Source: an uncultured Pelagibacteraceae bacterium
Lineage (GTDB): Bacteria > Pseudomonadota > Alphaproteobacteria > Pelagibacterales > Pelagibacteraceae
Direction: 5' to 3'
DNA: 64,000 nucleotides
Assembly: GCA_902593845.1 (NCBI GenBank)
Contig: CACJJV010000001.1
Span: forward strand, 62,001 to 126,000
This document shows positions 1 through 9,113 of this stretch, in pieces (position 1 is the first letter of the stretch; each line of letters begins with the position of its first letter). The position numbers and the translations under genes were made by a program. The notes under the pieces were generated by a model. The model was given only the letters and a program-made list of their open reading frames with translations. It made no database searches and was not told where the DNA came from.

Positions 1-51
1 TTCAACTTCTCCCCTTATCCTACTTGGGCCTTCAATAGAAAACTTGTCCAT
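1..51 (-). CDS. murA: UDP-N-acetylglucosamine 1-carboxyvinyltransferase, N-terminal fragment
   Basis: Only the first 17 codons are in the window; the gene runs off the left edge. The translation starts MDKFSIEGPSRIRGEVE, which resembles the usual MurA beginning (MDKF-IEG...G-V). MurA transfers enolpyruvate from PEP to UDP-GlcNAc in the first committed step of peptidoglycan synthesis in the cytoplasm. The start lies 3 nt after the dcd stop, so it is probably the next gene in the same operon. The call rests on a short N-terminus and on position only. Confidence 0.6.
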   Translation of the reverse strand, partial: MDKFSIEGPSRIRGEVE

Positions 52-54
52 AAA

Positions 55-615
55 TTATTTTTTAATTTTTGCTACCTGAATTGTAGTTTGCCCCTGATAT
101 TTGCCATTCTTAGACTTATATGTTGTATCCGGTTGGGTATCTGATTTGAAAAATAAAAACTGTGCAATACCCTCATTAGAATATATTTTTGCAGGATTGG
201 GCGTAGTATTGCTTAATTCAATAACTATGTTTCCCTCAAATTCATTTTCTATTGGTGTTACATTACAAATAATACCTGTTCGAGCATAAGTGCTTTTTCC
301 AACACAAATACATAAAACATCTTTTGGTATTCTGAAATACTCAACCGTTTTTGCTAAAACAAATGAATTAGGCGGAATTATACAATGAGGTCCTTTCCTC
401 TCAATAAAATTATCATCAGAAAAATTTTTAGGGTCAACTAAAGAACTATTTACATTAGTAAATATTCTATACTCATCTGAGATCCTAACATCATAACCCA
501 TACTACTAAGGCCATAAGATATTTTACCCTCAGAGATTTGATGATCTAAAAACGGTTCGATCATATTATGTTCTTTACACATTTTTTTTATCCAAGAGTC
601 AGGCTGGATAGACAT
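55..615 (-). CDS. dcd: dCTP deaminase
   Basis: The enzyme deaminates dCTP to dUTP, feeding dTMP synthesis. At 186 aa it has the normal length for the trimeric Dcd/dUTPase-fold family. The conserved core [10 protein letters not shown] is at residues 106-115, followed by the P-IENEFEG loop (121-128) and the VIEL segment, whose Glu (about residue 133) corresponds to the catalytic glutamate. A YQGQ motif lies near the C-terminus (about 173-176). The ATG overlaps by one base the stop of a 33-codon ORF upstream (TAATG), so translation is probably coupled. The neighbouring murA start supports a housekeeping operon. Confidence 0.95.
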   Translation of the reverse strand: MSIQPDSWIKKMCKEHNMIEPFLDHQISEGKISYGLSSMGYDVRISDEYRIFTNVNSSLVDPKNFSDDNFIERKGPHCIIPPNSFVLAKTVEYFRIPKDVLCICVGKSTYARTGIICNVTPIENEFEGNIVIELSNTTPNPAKIYSNEGIAQFLFFKSDTQPDTTYKSKNGKYQGQTTIQVAKIKK

Positions 616-716
616 TATCGATTTTTCTTCTTTATTTTTTTTTGAAAAAGTTTTCTTTTTTTTAAATTTTTTCTAAGAGCAGAACTCAATCGCTCATTCT
701 TGTCTTTTGTATTCAT
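615..716 (-). CDS. 33-residue basic small protein, function unknown
   Basis: This short ORF fits exactly between two neighbours. Its ATG overlaps the stop of the 66-codon ORF upstream (ATGA), and its TAA overlaps the dcd ATG (TAATG). The protein begins [20 protein letters not shown] and ends in a Lys/Arg-rich tail; 15 of 33 residues are Lys or Arg. The precise fit at both ends argues that it is translated. From memory, alphaproteobacteria often have a similar short NERL-ALR-NL-RRK type protein near murA, but I could not check this. The function is unknown; RNA or ribosome binding is possible from charge alone. Confidence 0.6.
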   Translation of the reverse strand: MNTKDKNERLSSALRKNLKKRKLFQKKIKKKNR

Positions 717-913
717 TCTTTATCTGGATTAGTTAAAAAATCTAGAGTGATTGGTTTCGATGCATCTAATACGTTTTCTTTATCACTCTCCTTTTTTATA
801 CCCTCTTTAGCTAAACGTTTTGCTTTTCTTTCAGCAAGCTTCTTCTCCCTCTTGGCTTGCTTTTCCATAAGTTTAGCGCTTTTTGTAGATTTATAATCGT
901 AGTGAATACCCAT
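713..913 (-). CDS. 66-residue basic coiled protein, function unknown
   Basis: I do not recognise this small protein. Residues about 13-42 form a highly charged Lys/Arg/Glu/Ala helix with repeated K-A-K-R-type patterns, likely a single long helix. The C-terminus is different in character ([12 protein letters not shown]). It is the first gene of an apparent small-protein/dcd/murA run on the minus strand, with an ATGA overlap to the next ORF. A free-standing gap of about 100 nt separates it from the divergent tRNA-Thr, so the operon promoter probably lies there. Confidence 0.65.
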   Translation of the reverse strand: MGIHYDYKSTKSAKLMEKQAKREKKLAERKAKRLAKEGIKKESDKENVLDASKPITLDFLTNPDKE

Positions 914-1014
914 AAAATTCCTTTATGTTATATAAATCAAATTGGCCAAAAAATTAAGGCAATAATTTGAAATAATTACAATATAATCAATTATAAATTG
1001 ATTTTAAATAGTCT

Positions 1015-1088
1015 GCCCTGATAGTTAAGTGGTATAACGTATCCATGGTAAGGATAAATCCTAAGTTCAATTCTTAGTCAGGGCACCA
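1015..1088 (+). tRNA. tRNA-Thr (anticodon GGT)
   Basis: A full cloverleaf can be drawn. The acceptor GCCCTGA pairs with TCAGGGC, the D-stem is GTTA/TAAC, and the anticodon stem TATCC/GGATA closes a 7-nt loop ATGGTAA with T33 and anticodon GGT. The T-arm is CTAAG-TTCAATT-CTTAG, the discriminator is A, and the CCA is encoded. The TTCAATT T-loop is slightly unusual. A TATAAT hexamer at 982-987 sits at a reasonable distance to be the -10 box, but this is weak evidence in such A+T-rich DNA. Confidence 0.93.
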
Positions 1089-1099
1089 TTGATTTAAAA

Positions 1100-2338
1100 A
1101 TGAATAATACAATTGATGCAAACAAATATCTTAACTTATATATCTTAATACTATTTATTTTTAGTGTTTTTTACTTACACGGTAAATACAACGTTGGCAA
1201 CGACTCGACAGTTTCTGAATGGTTGATTAATTATGAAAGTGGTTTCACTAAAAGAGGGTTAATTGGTCAAATTGCTATTTTTATAAGTGAATTTTTTAAT
1301 TTCAGTTTAAGACAATCAATACTTTTATTACAAATTTTTTCTATTGGTGTGTATTACTTGCTATTAGTAAATTTTTTTAAATCACTTAGATTAAACAAAA
1401 TCATTTTATTAAGTATCTTTACTCCTATATTTCTCTTATATCCTGTAGCAGAAATTGAGGTCTTAGGAAGGAAAGAAATTATAATTTTCTCTTTTTTTTT
1501 AATTTATATCACACTTAAAAATTTCAAACAAAAAAATAATTTTAGAATATTTTTGCTGCCTCTATTAATGCTTATATGGGAGCCCGTAATCTTTTTTTTT
1601 ATCTTTTGGTTAATAGTTGATTATATAGAGGGTGTTTTTGAAAAAAATTATAAATCATTAATTAAATACCTATTAACTTTTACACCTGCAATTTTTATAG
1701 GTGCTTACATTGCTTTAAATCCAATTTCAGAAATTGACCATAAAAACATGGCTATTTTTTTAAAAGAAAATTTTAATGAAAACTGTTATATGTCTTGTGC
1801 ATTATTGTTAAGCAAATCCTCTGTTTATGATCAATTTCAAGCAAACTTTAGTCTCTTTAATTTTGAAATATTCTTAAGATACTTTTTGATTATTTTAATT
1901 GGTTTTGGACCACTATTTATAATGATAAAATTTTCAAAATTTAAAAGGTTAAATTATAGAGTATTTTTATTTTTAATTACGCCACCAATATTTGTCTTAT
2001 TCATGATGATGTCTGATTGGGGCAGGATAGTAAATATATTCTATACTTTTTCTATCATCTCATTCTTATATCTATATAAAAAAAAACTTGTAAAGTTTGA
2101 CAATGAAATTTTGGGGAGCTTTTTTATAAAAGTTTTAAATAAAAAATATATATATACGATTTTTTTTGTAATATTTTGTTTTGGATGGAATCCTAAAACC
2201 AGTCTTACTGGAGATATTGGAACTAATCCTTTATGGAAAATTCCGTATAATGCAAGTAAAAAAATTTTGGGATTTGATAGCCTGAAGTTTTTTCAAGATA
2301 ATCCACTCATAAAATGGCACAAAGAAAATATAGAGTAA
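1100..2338 (+). CDS. polytopic membrane protein, function unknown
   Basis: The 412-residue protein has roughly ten hydrophobic segments, with the first at about residues 12-27. A conserved-looking loop after the first segment reads SEWLINYESGFTKRGLIGQI (residues 39-58). A GF-xRG-G type loop recalls uncharacterised membrane proteins found near polysaccharide genes, such as polymerase-like or EpsG-like proteins, but I cannot assign a family. It starts 11 nt after tRNA-Thr and may be co-transcribed with it. It ends 1 nt short of the convergent VTT-domain gene. Function is left open. Confidence 0.75.
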   Translation: MNNTIDANKYLNLYILILFIFSVFYLHGKYNVGNDSTVSEWLINYESGFTKRGLIGQIAIFISEFFNFSLRQSILLLQIFSIGVYYLLLVNFFKSLRLNKIILLSIFTPIFLLYPVAEIEVLGRKEIIIFSFFLIYITLKNFKQKNNFRIFLLPLLMLIWEPVIFFFIFWLIVDYIEGVFEKNYKSLIKYLLTFTPAIFIGAYIALNPISEIDHKNMAIFLKENFNENCYMSCALLLSKSSVYDQFQANFSLFNFEIFLRYFLIILIGFGPLFIMIKFSKFKRLNYRVFLFLITPPIFVLFMMMSDWGRIVNIFYTFSIISFLYLYKKKLVKFDNEILGSFFIKVLNKKYIYTIFFVIFCFGWNPKTSLTGDIGTNPLWKIPYNASKKILGFDSLKFFQDNPLIKWHKENIE

Positions 2339-2339
2339 A

Positions 2340-3062
2340 TCATTTTTTATAAAATATTTTTCTGCCAATAATACTTAACAATACTAAAATAAAAAATCCA
2401 ATCAAAGGAACATAAATATCAGAGGTTAATATTAAATCGAGGAAACCTGGTGCTTCTGTGTTATCATCTATAAATTTTTCTATACCATTTCCGATTGATA
2501 CTGTTAAAAATATTTGTGGGATAATACCAATTAAAGTAGCAAAGAAAAAATTTAAAATTCTAACATTGAAAATTGTTGGTAACAGACAACTAATTACCCA
2601 GGGGATACCACCAATAAATCGATACACTAAAAGATAAAGAAACTCAGATTTTTTAAACTTTATTTCAAGTTCTTGATATTTGTTAAGAAATTTTTCTCTA
2701 ACTAAATCTTTAAGAAAATAATTTCCAAAAATATATAAAAAAGTACCTCCTATACTTAAACCTAAGACTACAACAATAGTGCCAATCCATTTACCTAAAA
2801 TAAAACCACCGATTAAGGCCACTGGCGATCCAAAACCTAAAAAAGGGAATACCCATAATATTGTAAATAACAAAAAAACCAATGTTATAAGAAATAAATT
2901 TGAATTTTTAAGTTCAACGAAATACGATCTATTTTTTTTTATAAATTCATAAGATGTTATTTCTTGAAGACTAAAATGAGAAAAAAACAAATATAGAAAT
3001 ACAACTAATAATACTAAGTAAGATAGACCTATATATAATTTAATCTTTTTAGTTTTTTCCAT
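2340..3062 (-). CDS. TVP38/TMEM64 family (VTT domain) membrane protein
   Basis: The 240-residue inner-membrane protein has one N-terminal membrane segment (about 9-27) and a hydrophobic core of several more. The VTT/SNARE-associated signature is visible: a glycine-rich re-entrant loop (FLGFGSPVALIGGFILG) and the later YRFIGGIPWVISCLLP plus G-IPQIFLTVSIG segment. Family members (YdjX/YdjZ, TMEM64, DedA superfamily) have been linked to lipid scrambling or membrane homeostasis, but the substrate here is not known. It stands alone between convergent and divergent neighbours. A second VTT-superfamily gene begins at 63746. Confidence 0.85.
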   Translation of the reverse strand: MEKTKKIKLYIGLSYLVLLVVFLYLFFSHFSLQEITSYEFIKKNRSYFVELKNSNLFLITLVFLLFTILWVFPFLGFGSPVALIGGFILGKWIGTIVVVLGLSIGGTFLYIFGNYFLKDLVREKFLNKYQELEIKFKKSEFLYLLVYRFIGGIPWVISCLLPTIFNVRILNFFFATLIGIIPQIFLTVSIGNGIEKFIDDNTEAPGFLDLILTSDIYVPLIGFFILVLLSIIGRKIFYKK

Positions 3063-3154
3063 TGTTAACTATCGTATTTATAAAATCTTATATTTGCTAT
3101 TTATATATTTAATTACTATAAAGATCGAAAAATTTAACAAATTAAATTCACTTT

Positions 3155-3295
3155 ATGAAAAGGACTTATCAACCTTCTAAAATTAAAAGAGCTAGAAAAC
3201 ATGGATTTAGATCAAAAATGAAAACTAAAGGTGGCAAAAAACTTTTAGCCAGACGAAGGGCAAGAGGCAGAAAATCATTAACTGTATCTGGTTAA
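3155..3295 (+). CDS. rpmH: 50S ribosomal protein bL34
   Basis: This 46-codon gene starts [20 protein letters not shown] and continues through the typical [17 protein letters not shown] region. Both are diagnostic of bL34, a very small basic protein of the large ribosomal subunit. It heads the classic rpmH-rnpA-yidD-yidC order, and rnpA starts 3 nt after its stop. The upstream 90 nt, shared with the divergent VTT-domain gene, is A+T rich and should hold the promoter, but no convincing boxes stand out. Confidence 0.97.
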   Translation: MKRTYQPSKIKRARKHGFRSKMKTKGGKKLLARRRARGRKSLTVSG

Positions 3296-3298
3296 TAA

Positions 3299-3643
3299 AT
3301 GAAAAGCAAAATAATTGCTCTTTCAAAAAACGAGGAATTTAAAAAATTACTTCAACAAAAAAAGGTATCAAATAAATATGTAACAATTTATTTTGGATAT
3401 CTAAATGAGAAAAATAAAAATAGATTGAATATTTCATTTGTAACTAAGAAAAAAATTGGAAACGCTGTGAGGAGAAATAAAATAAAAAGACGACTAAGAA
3501 ACATAATGAATGATGCGATTAAAAAAATATCAATAAATTTGCATTATTCATATCTTGTTATTGCTAAGCCAACTATGCTAAATAATGAATTTAAATTAAT
3601 AAAAGAAACCTTGTTTCAAGAATTTAATAAAATAAAAAAATGA
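3299..3643 (+). CDS. rnpA: ribonuclease P protein component
   Basis: This is the protein subunit of RNase P, which helps the catalytic RNA mature the 5' ends of tRNAs. Its 114 aa match the usual length. The RNR signature is present as [18 protein letters not shown] in the middle of the protein, with an N-terminal FKKLLQQKK segment typical of the family. It sits 3 nt after rpmH and overlaps yidD by four bases (ATGA), the standard bacterial arrangement. Confidence 0.96.
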   Translation: MKSKIIALSKNEEFKKLLQQKKVSNKYVTIYFGYLNEKNKNRLNISFVTKKKIGNAVRRNKIKRRLRNIMNDAIKKISINLHYSYLVIAKPTMLNNEFKLIKETLFQEFNKIKK

Positions 3644-3879
3644 ATATTTTTACATATACATTAATTATATTTATCAAAATTTATAAATACCTTATTAGTC
3701 CTTTAATTGGTCCGTCATGCAGATTTCTGCCAACTTGTTCTGAATATAGTATTGAAGCTCTAAAAACTTTTGGTTTCTCAAAAGGTCTTTTGCTAATTAT
3801 TAAAAGAATTACATCATGCCATCCTTGGGGAAAAAGCGGTTTTGATCCAGTTAAAAAACAAATAAAATTAAAAAAATAA
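3640..3879 (+). CDS. yidD: membrane protein insertion efficiency factor YidD
   Basis: This small (79 aa) membrane-associated protein assists YidC-dependent insertion. The family pattern is clear: [29 protein letters not shown], and [12 protein letters not shown] near the C-terminus, including the conserved cysteines. It overlaps rnpA (ATGA), and its stop overlaps the yidC start by one base, so the three genes look translationally coupled. Confidence 0.96.
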   Translation: MNIFTYTLIIFIKIYKYLISPLIGPSCRFLPTCSEYSIEALKTFGFSKGLLLIIKRITSCHPWGKSGFDPVKKQIKLKK

Positions 3880-5558
3880 TGGACTCAAAAAATACAATTG
3901 CAGCTATAGCATTATCCTCAGCAGTAATTGTTTTATATTCATTATTTTTTATTCCTGAAAAATCAACTCAAGATCAAAATCTAGTTGAAAAAAAAAAAAT
4001 TGAAAAAAGTACTGATACACCAAGTTTAGAACAAAAAGAGAGTTTTGTTGAAATTTCAAGAGAAGACGCCTTAATCGAAAGTGAGAGAGTAGAGTTCGAA
4101 AATACAAATGTTATTGGCTCAATATCTTTAAAGGGTGCAGCCATAGACGATCTGACTTTTAAAAATTATAATGTTGAACTTGAGGGTAATAAAAAAATAA
4201 CCCTTTTAGGTCCAAAAAATATTAAAGAAGGTTATTTAATTGAAAGTGGATTTGTAACATCAGATAAAAATATAGATATTCCCACATCAGAGACCATTTG
4301 GACTATAAAAGGAAATAAAAAATTAACTGAAAATTCACCAATTCAGTTATCTTGGACTAATAATCAGGGAATTACATTTGAAAAAGAAATTTCTTTAGAT
4401 GATAAATATCTATTTTCAATCAAACAAAAAGTTATTAACAAAACAAATGGAAAATATGACTTTTATTCTTACGGTCAAATTATAAGAAATGAGATCCCAG
4501 ACATAATAGACTTTTTAATTCTTCATGAAGGACTAATTGCAACTTTAGATGATGAATTAATTGAGGAAGATTATGACGATATTCAAGAGAAAAAGTTTAC
4601 TAAAATTGCTAAAAAAGGTTGGTTGGGTATAAGTGATAAATATTGGATTACTTCACTAATACCTCCGCAAAATAAAGAGTTTAAAACAACATTTGATTAT
4701 AAAGATAAATTTAGAGCGAATTTTATTGCAACTGAGCCACTTGAATTGGGCCCAAATAGTTCTATTGAAGAAAATTTACAAATAATAGTTGCTGCCAAAA
4801 GAGTGGATGTCATTGATGGATATGCAAAAAGTTTAGCCATCGATAAATTTGATCTAGTTATTGATTGGGGTTTCTTATATTTCATAACAAAACCCTTGTT
4901 TTTTGGTATTGATTATTTTTTCAAACTACTTGGTAACTATGGATTAGCTATCATAGCTATAACAATTTGTATTCGTCTTGTTTTCTTTCCTTTGGCAAAT
5001 TTTTCTTTTAGAAGCATGGCAAAAATGAAAGCTCTCACTCCAGAAATGGTAAGATTAAAGGAGCTTCATAAAAATGATAAAATGAAATTACAACAAGAAA
5101 TGATGGCACTTTATAAAAAAGAAAAAGTCAACCCGATGTCTGGATGTCTTCCAATTCTCGTTCAAATACCGGTATTTTTTGCTTTGTATAAAGTTTTATT
5201 CGTTACTATAGAAATGAGACATATGCCTTTTTATGGATGGATACATGACTTAAGTGAACGTGATCCAACGAGTATATTTAATTTATTTGGGCTGCTACCT
5301 TATGATGTGCCATCATTTTTAATGATTGGTGCCTGGCCCGTTGCAATGGGAGTTTCTATGTGGGTACAACAGAAATTAAATCCTGCTCCTACTGATCCTA
5401 TGCAAGCTAAAATATTCATGTTCTTTCCACTCTTCTTGACAGTAATATTAGCGCCCTTTCCAAGTGGCTTAGTAATTTATTGGACTGTGAATAATATTTT
5501 AACTATGGCCCAACAAGTATTCATTATGAAAAGGACTACGGTTAAAACTATCACTTAA
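3879..5558 (+). CDS. yidC: membrane protein insertase YidC
   Basis: YidC (Oxa1 family) inserts inner-membrane proteins alone or with SecYEG. At 559 aa it has the Gram-negative layout. It has an N-terminal membrane anchor (about 5-24), then a large periplasmic beta domain to about residue 330. A C-terminal Oxa1 core of five membrane segments follows. In the core, the NFSFRSMAKMKALTPEM segment carries the groove arginine and the start of the cytoplasmic hairpin, and NPMSGCLPILVQIPVFFALY follows. It begins on the last base of the yidD stop. In many alphaproteobacteria engB/yihA follows; here argB follows after 27 nt. Confidence 0.97.
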   Translation: MDSKNTIAAIALSSAVIVLYSLFFIPEKSTQDQNLVEKKKIEKSTDTPSLEQKESFVEISREDALIESERVEFENTNVIGSISLKGAAIDDLTFKNYNVELEGNKKITLLGPKNIKEGYLIESGFVTSDKNIDIPTSETIWTIKGNKKLTENSPIQLSWTNNQGITFEKEISLDDKYLFSIKQKVINKTNGKYDFYSYGQIIRNEIPDIIDFLILHEGLIATLDDELIEEDYDDIQEKKFTKIAKKGWLGISDKYWITSLIPPQNKEFKTTFDYKDKFRANFIATEPLELGPNSSIEENLQIIVAAKRVDVIDGYAKSLAIDKFDLVIDWGFLYFITKPLFFGIDYFFKLLGNYGLAIIAITICIRLVFFPLANFSFRSMAKMKALTPEMVRLKELHKNDKMKLQQEMMALYKKEKVNPMSGCLPILVQIPVFFALYKVLFVTIEMRHMPFYGWIHDLSERDPTSIFNLFGLLPYDVPSFLMIGAWPVAMGVSMWVQQKLNPAPTDPMQAKIFMFFPLFLTVILAPFPSGLVIYWTVNNILTMAQQVFIMKRTTVKTIT

Positions 5559-5585
5559 AAAATTAATTATTACACAATAATAAAA

Positions 5586-6434
5586 ATGGATTTAAAAAAA
5601 ATACTTCCAAAAAATGGACCACCAATTAACGAAGTATCTAAATACATAGAAAAATATAAAAATGATCTCATAGTAATAAAATATGGAGGAAATGTTTTTA
5701 TAGATAGAAATATCTTTGATAATTTTATAACAGATATAAATATACTCAGTAAGTTAGGTATTTCATTTGTAGTCGTTCATGGAGGAGGTCCAAGAATAAA
5801 AAGAGAACTGGACAAATCAAATATTCAATCAAAATTTATTAGAGGTTTAAGAGTAACAGATAAAAAGATAATAAACATTGTTGAGTCAGTGTTGATTGAT
5901 TTTAATAATGATATTGTCGACTCTTTAAAAAGATTTGGTACTGATGCAATTTCAATTCATACGAAAAAAAATAATATAATTGAGGTAACACCAGAAGCAA
6001 AAGAACTGGGTTTTGTAGGAATACCTAAGAAAATTAATAATGATCTTATAGAAAAAATTCTTAATCAAAAGCAAGTTCCAATAGTTTCACCACTGGGTTT
6101 AGGAAATGATAATCATCCATATAATATTAATGGTGATACAGCTGCTGGTGCGATCGCAAAGTCATTAAAATCCAGAAGATTACTATTAATGACCAATGTT
6201 GAAGGAGTTCTAGATCAAGACAAAAAACTAATTAATGAAATTACTTCAACAGAAGTTTTAAAAATGGTTGAAAATAATATTATTACAGAGGGAATGATAC
6301 CTAAAATAAATACTTGTTTAGATGCAGTTAAAAATGGGGTTACAGCAGTCGGAATAATTGATGGAAGAAAGCAACACTCTATATTGTTTGAAATTTTTTC
6401 CGACAAAGGTTCTGGGACTTTGATAAGAAAATGA
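5586..6434 (+). CDS. argB: acetylglutamate kinase
   Basis: ArgB phosphorylates N-acetylglutamate with ATP, the second step of arginine biosynthesis. The amino-acid-kinase fold is evident from IKYGGN near residue 35, VVHGGGPRIKREL, GD-AAGAIAKSL and TNVEGVLD, followed by EGMIPKI near the C-terminus. Its 282 aa are close to normal. It lies 27 nt after yidC and overlaps the downstream HAD phosphatase by 4 nt (ATGA). The argB-HAD-dapD-dapE order is common in alphaproteobacteria. Confidence 0.96.
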   Translation: MDLKKILPKNGPPINEVSKYIEKYKNDLIVIKYGGNVFIDRNIFDNFITDINILSKLGISFVVVHGGGPRIKRELDKSNIQSKFIRGLRVTDKKIINIVESVLIDFNNDIVDSLKRFGTDAISIHTKKNNIIEVTPEAKELGFVGIPKKINNDLIEKILNQKQVPIVSPLGLGNDNHPYNINGDTAAGAIAKSLKSRRLLLMTNVEGVLDQDKKLINEITSTEVLKMVENNIITEGMIPKINTCLDAVKNGVTAVGIIDGRKQHSILFEIFSDKGSGTLIRK

Positions 6435-7123
6435 AAAATTTTAAAGAAATGAAATACCTTCTGTTGGATCTTGATGGGGTTTGTTACGGAAAACACAATA
6501 ACTATTCCCTTGAAAAAGTATTTGGTCAAGTTTCCAAAAGAATGACAATGTTTATATCTGAGAGACTAAAAATAAATATGGAGGAAGCAAAAAAATTACA
6601 GACTGATTATTTTTATAAATACAATACTAGTTTAAATGGTTTAATGATACATCATGATATACCTCCAGAAGAATTCTTAAAATATGTCCACACAATAGAT
6701 CTTACATTTATGAAAGAGGACAAAATAATGAGGAGTGAACTTGAAAAATTAGACATGAAAAAATTTATTTTTACTAATGGGAGTGCCGAACATGCTAAAA
6801 ATATTTTAACTCATTTAGGTGTTTATGATCTTTTTGGAAGGGATAAAGTTTTTGATATTAAAGATGCTGGGTATGTGCCAAAACCTGAGGCTAAAACTTT
6901 TGATTTAATGGTTAAAAAATTTGGATTGAATCCAAAAGAAACCATTTATATAGAAGATATCGCAAAAAACCTAAGTATTGGTTATGAGCGGGGCTGTACA
7001 ACTGTTTGGTTAATTAATGATGAACATTTTGGCAAGATAGATTCTGATAAAGATTATATTTCTCATAAAATTGAAAATCTGTCTTTATTTCTCAAGGAAA
7101 TAAGGTTATTAAAAAGTCAATAA
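6431..7123 (+). CDS. HAD-family pyrimidine 5'-nucleotidase-like phosphatase
   Basis: This is a HAD-superfamily hydrolase of the SDT1/YjjG type, which in characterised members removes phosphate from pyrimidine nucleotides. Motif I is LLLDLDGVCYG (Asp13 and Asp15). A Ser/Thr motif FTNGS lies near residue 115, a Lys in VPKPEAKTF, and the acidic motif IEDIAKNL near residue 175. Motif I has GVCY instead of the common NTLY, so substrate range cannot be inferred. It overlaps argB by 4 nt and precedes dapD by 3 nt. Confidence 0.85.
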   Translation: MKNFKEMKYLLLDLDGVCYGKHNNYSLEKVFGQVSKRMTMFISERLKINMEEAKKLQTDYFYKYNTSLNGLMIHHDIPPEEFLKYVHTIDLTFMKEDKIMRSELEKLDMKKFIFTNGSAEHAKNILTHLGVYDLFGRDKVFDIKDAGYVPKPEAKTFDLMVKKFGLNPKETIYIEDIAKNLSIGYERGCTTVWLINDEHFGKIDSDKDYISHKIENLSLFLKEIRLLKSQ

Positions 7124-7126
7124 TCT

Positions 7127-7954
7127 ATGTCTATAGAAAAAATTATAAATGATGCTTGGGAAAACAAAGATCAAGTAAATCCAAATTCGGATCAGTCCTT
7201 AAAGAACGCAATCAATCAGGTAATAAGTGACTTGGATAGTGGTAAATCAAGAGTTGCTGAAAAAATAAATGGTGAGTGGGTTACACACCAGCATTTAAAG
7301 AAAGCAATTATGTTAAGCTTTAGAATTTATCCAATGGAAAATTTAAATGGTCCTTACAGTAGTTGGTACGATAAATCTCACTTGTTAAAAGGTAAAACTG
7401 CAGGTTGGTCAAAAGAAGATCATGAAAAAGCTGGCTTTAGAATGGTTCCTAATTCTCCAGTTAGAAAAGGATCATTTGTTGGAAAAAATGCTGTTTTGAT
7501 GCCATGCTATGTAAATATCGGAGCTTATATCGATGAGGGAACGATGATAGATACATTTGCAAGAGCAGGTAGCTGTTGTCAAATCGGAAAAAATTGCCAT
7601 ATCTCAGCAGGATCAGGAGTTGGTGGAGTTTTAGAACCTGCACAAGCTTTACCTACGATAATCGAAGATAATGTTTTCCTTGGAGCTATGTCAGAAGTTG
7701 TTGAGGGGGTGATTGTTGGGGAAGGTTCAGTTTTAAGTATGGGTATGTATATAGGTCAATCCACCAAGATAGTCGATCGAAAAACCGGTAATATCACTTA
7801 TGGTAAAATTCCACCGTATTCAGTTGTTGTCCCAGGTTCATTGCCAGATAAAAATAACTCGGCTGCACCATCGTTGTATTGTGCTGTAATAATTAAGCAG
7901 GTTGATGAAAAAACAAGATCAAAAACTTCTATAAACGACCTTTTAAGAGACTAA
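7127..7954 (+). CDS. dapD: 2,3,4,5-tetrahydropyridine-2,6-dicarboxylate N-succinyltransferase
   Basis: DapD adds a succinyl group to tetrahydrodipicolinate in the DAP branch to lysine and peptidoglycan. Its 275 aa match the family. The C-terminal half is a left-handed beta-helix of hexapeptide repeats, seen as [22 protein letters not shown], then [20 protein letters not shown], then [21 protein letters not shown]. The N-terminal [17 protein letters not shown] segment is also characteristic. dapE follows after one base, so the two steps of the succinylase pathway are co-expressed. Confidence 0.97.
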   Translation: MSIEKIINDAWENKDQVNPNSDQSLKNAINQVISDLDSGKSRVAEKINGEWVTHQHLKKAIMLSFRIYPMENLNGPYSSWYDKSHLLKGKTAGWSKEDHEKAGFRMVPNSPVRKGSFVGKNAVLMPCYVNIGAYIDEGTMIDTFARAGSCCQIGKNCHISAGSGVGGVLEPAQALPTIIEDNVFLGAMSEVVEGVIVGEGSVLSMGMYIGQSTKIVDRKTGNITYGKIPPYSVVVPGSLPDKNNSAAPSLYCAVIIKQVDEKTRSKTSINDLLRD

Positions 7955-7955
7955 A

Positions 7956-9113
7956 ATGAAAACTTTAAATGAGCTACAATTAGCTAAAGAGCTAATTAGA
8001 TTTCCTTCAATTACTCCTGTGGATGCAGGTATAATGAAATTTTTAGAAAAAAAATTGAAAAGACTTGGTTTCAAAACAAAAATACTCGAATTTAGAGAAA
8101 GGGGCTTTAAGCCTGTAAAAAATTTATATGCAAAGTTCGGAAGTAAAAGTCCAAACTTTTGTTATGCAGGTCACTTGGATGTTGTGCCTCCCGGAAATAT
8201 AAGGGATTGGACAATAAATCCATTTAAACCATCTATTAAGCGAGGTCACTTAATTGGGAGAGGTGCGAATGATATGAAAAGTTCTATTGCAGCATTTGTT
8301 TCTGCTGTAAGCAAGTTTTTGTCAAAAAATAAAAAATTTAATGGGTCAATTAGTCTGTTGATAACAGGCGACGAGGAAGGTGATGCAGTTAATGGTACAA
8401 AAAAAGTAGTAGAGTTTTTAAGAAAAAAAAGAGAGAAGATTAATTTTTGCTTAGTCGGTGAACCAACTAACCCAAATGTTTTGGGTGAGATGATTAAAAT
8501 TGGTCGAAGAGGCAGTTTAACCGGTAAATTAATTATATTTGGTTTACAAGGCCACGTTGCATATCCTTCTAGAGCAAAGAATCCCTCAACTACAATTGTT
8601 AATATTTTAAAAGAATTAAAGGAAATTAAGTTCGATAAAGGAACTAAAGATTTTCAACCTACAAACTTGGAGGTTACTAAAATAAATATAAACAATACTG
8701 CAGATAATGTTATTCCAGCGACAGCTGAAGCAACATTCAATATAAGATTTAATAATAAACATTCCTCAAATTCTCTTAAAAAAAAACTTAACAAAATTTT
8801 TAGGGTAATAACCAAAAAACATAAATCAAAATTTAAAATTGAGTACAGAGTTTCTGGTGAAGCTTTTTTAACAAAACCTAACAAAACGACATTTATGATA
8901 CAAAATATTATTAAAAAGATAACTAAATTAAAACCAAAATTATCTACAACAGGTGGAACTTCAGACTTAAGATTTATAAAAAGCATATGTCCTGGTCTTG
9001 AATTTGGTTTAGTTGGAAAAACTATGCATAAAATTGATGAGGCAGTATCTCTAAAAGATCTTAAAAATCTAACAAAAATTTATGAAAATATTTTAAAAAA
9101 TTATTTCAAATGA
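7956..9113 (+). CDS. dapE: succinyl-diaminopimelate desuccinylase
   Basis: DapE is a di-zinc M20-family amidohydrolase that removes succinate from N-succinyl-LL-DAP. Metal-ligand motifs are visible: CYAGHLDVVPPG (His), GRGANDMKSSI (Asp), TGDEEGDA (catalytic Glu pair), LVGEPTN, and a final KTMHKIDEAV with the C-terminal His. The GTSDLRF segment also fits. It has 385 aa, slightly lysine-rich. It follows dapD directly and overlaps the next gene by 4 nt (ATGA). Confidence 0.95.
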   Translation: MKTLNELQLAKELIRFPSITPVDAGIMKFLEKKLKRLGFKTKILEFRERGFKPVKNLYAKFGSKSPNFCYAGHLDVVPPGNIRDWTINPFKPSIKRGHLIGRGANDMKSSIAAFVSAVSKFLSKNKKFNGSISLLITGDEEGDAVNGTKKVVEFLRKKREKINFCLVGEPTNPNVLGEMIKIGRRGSLTGKLIIFGLQGHVAYPSRAKNPSTTIVNILKELKEIKFDKGTKDFQPTNLEVTKININNTADNVIPATAEATFNIRFNNKHSSNSLKKKLNKIFRVITKKHKSKFKIEYRVSGEAFLTKPNKTTFMIQNIIKKITKLKPKLSTTGGTSDLRFIKSICPGLEFGLVGKTMHKIDEAVSLKDLKNLTKIYENILKNYFK

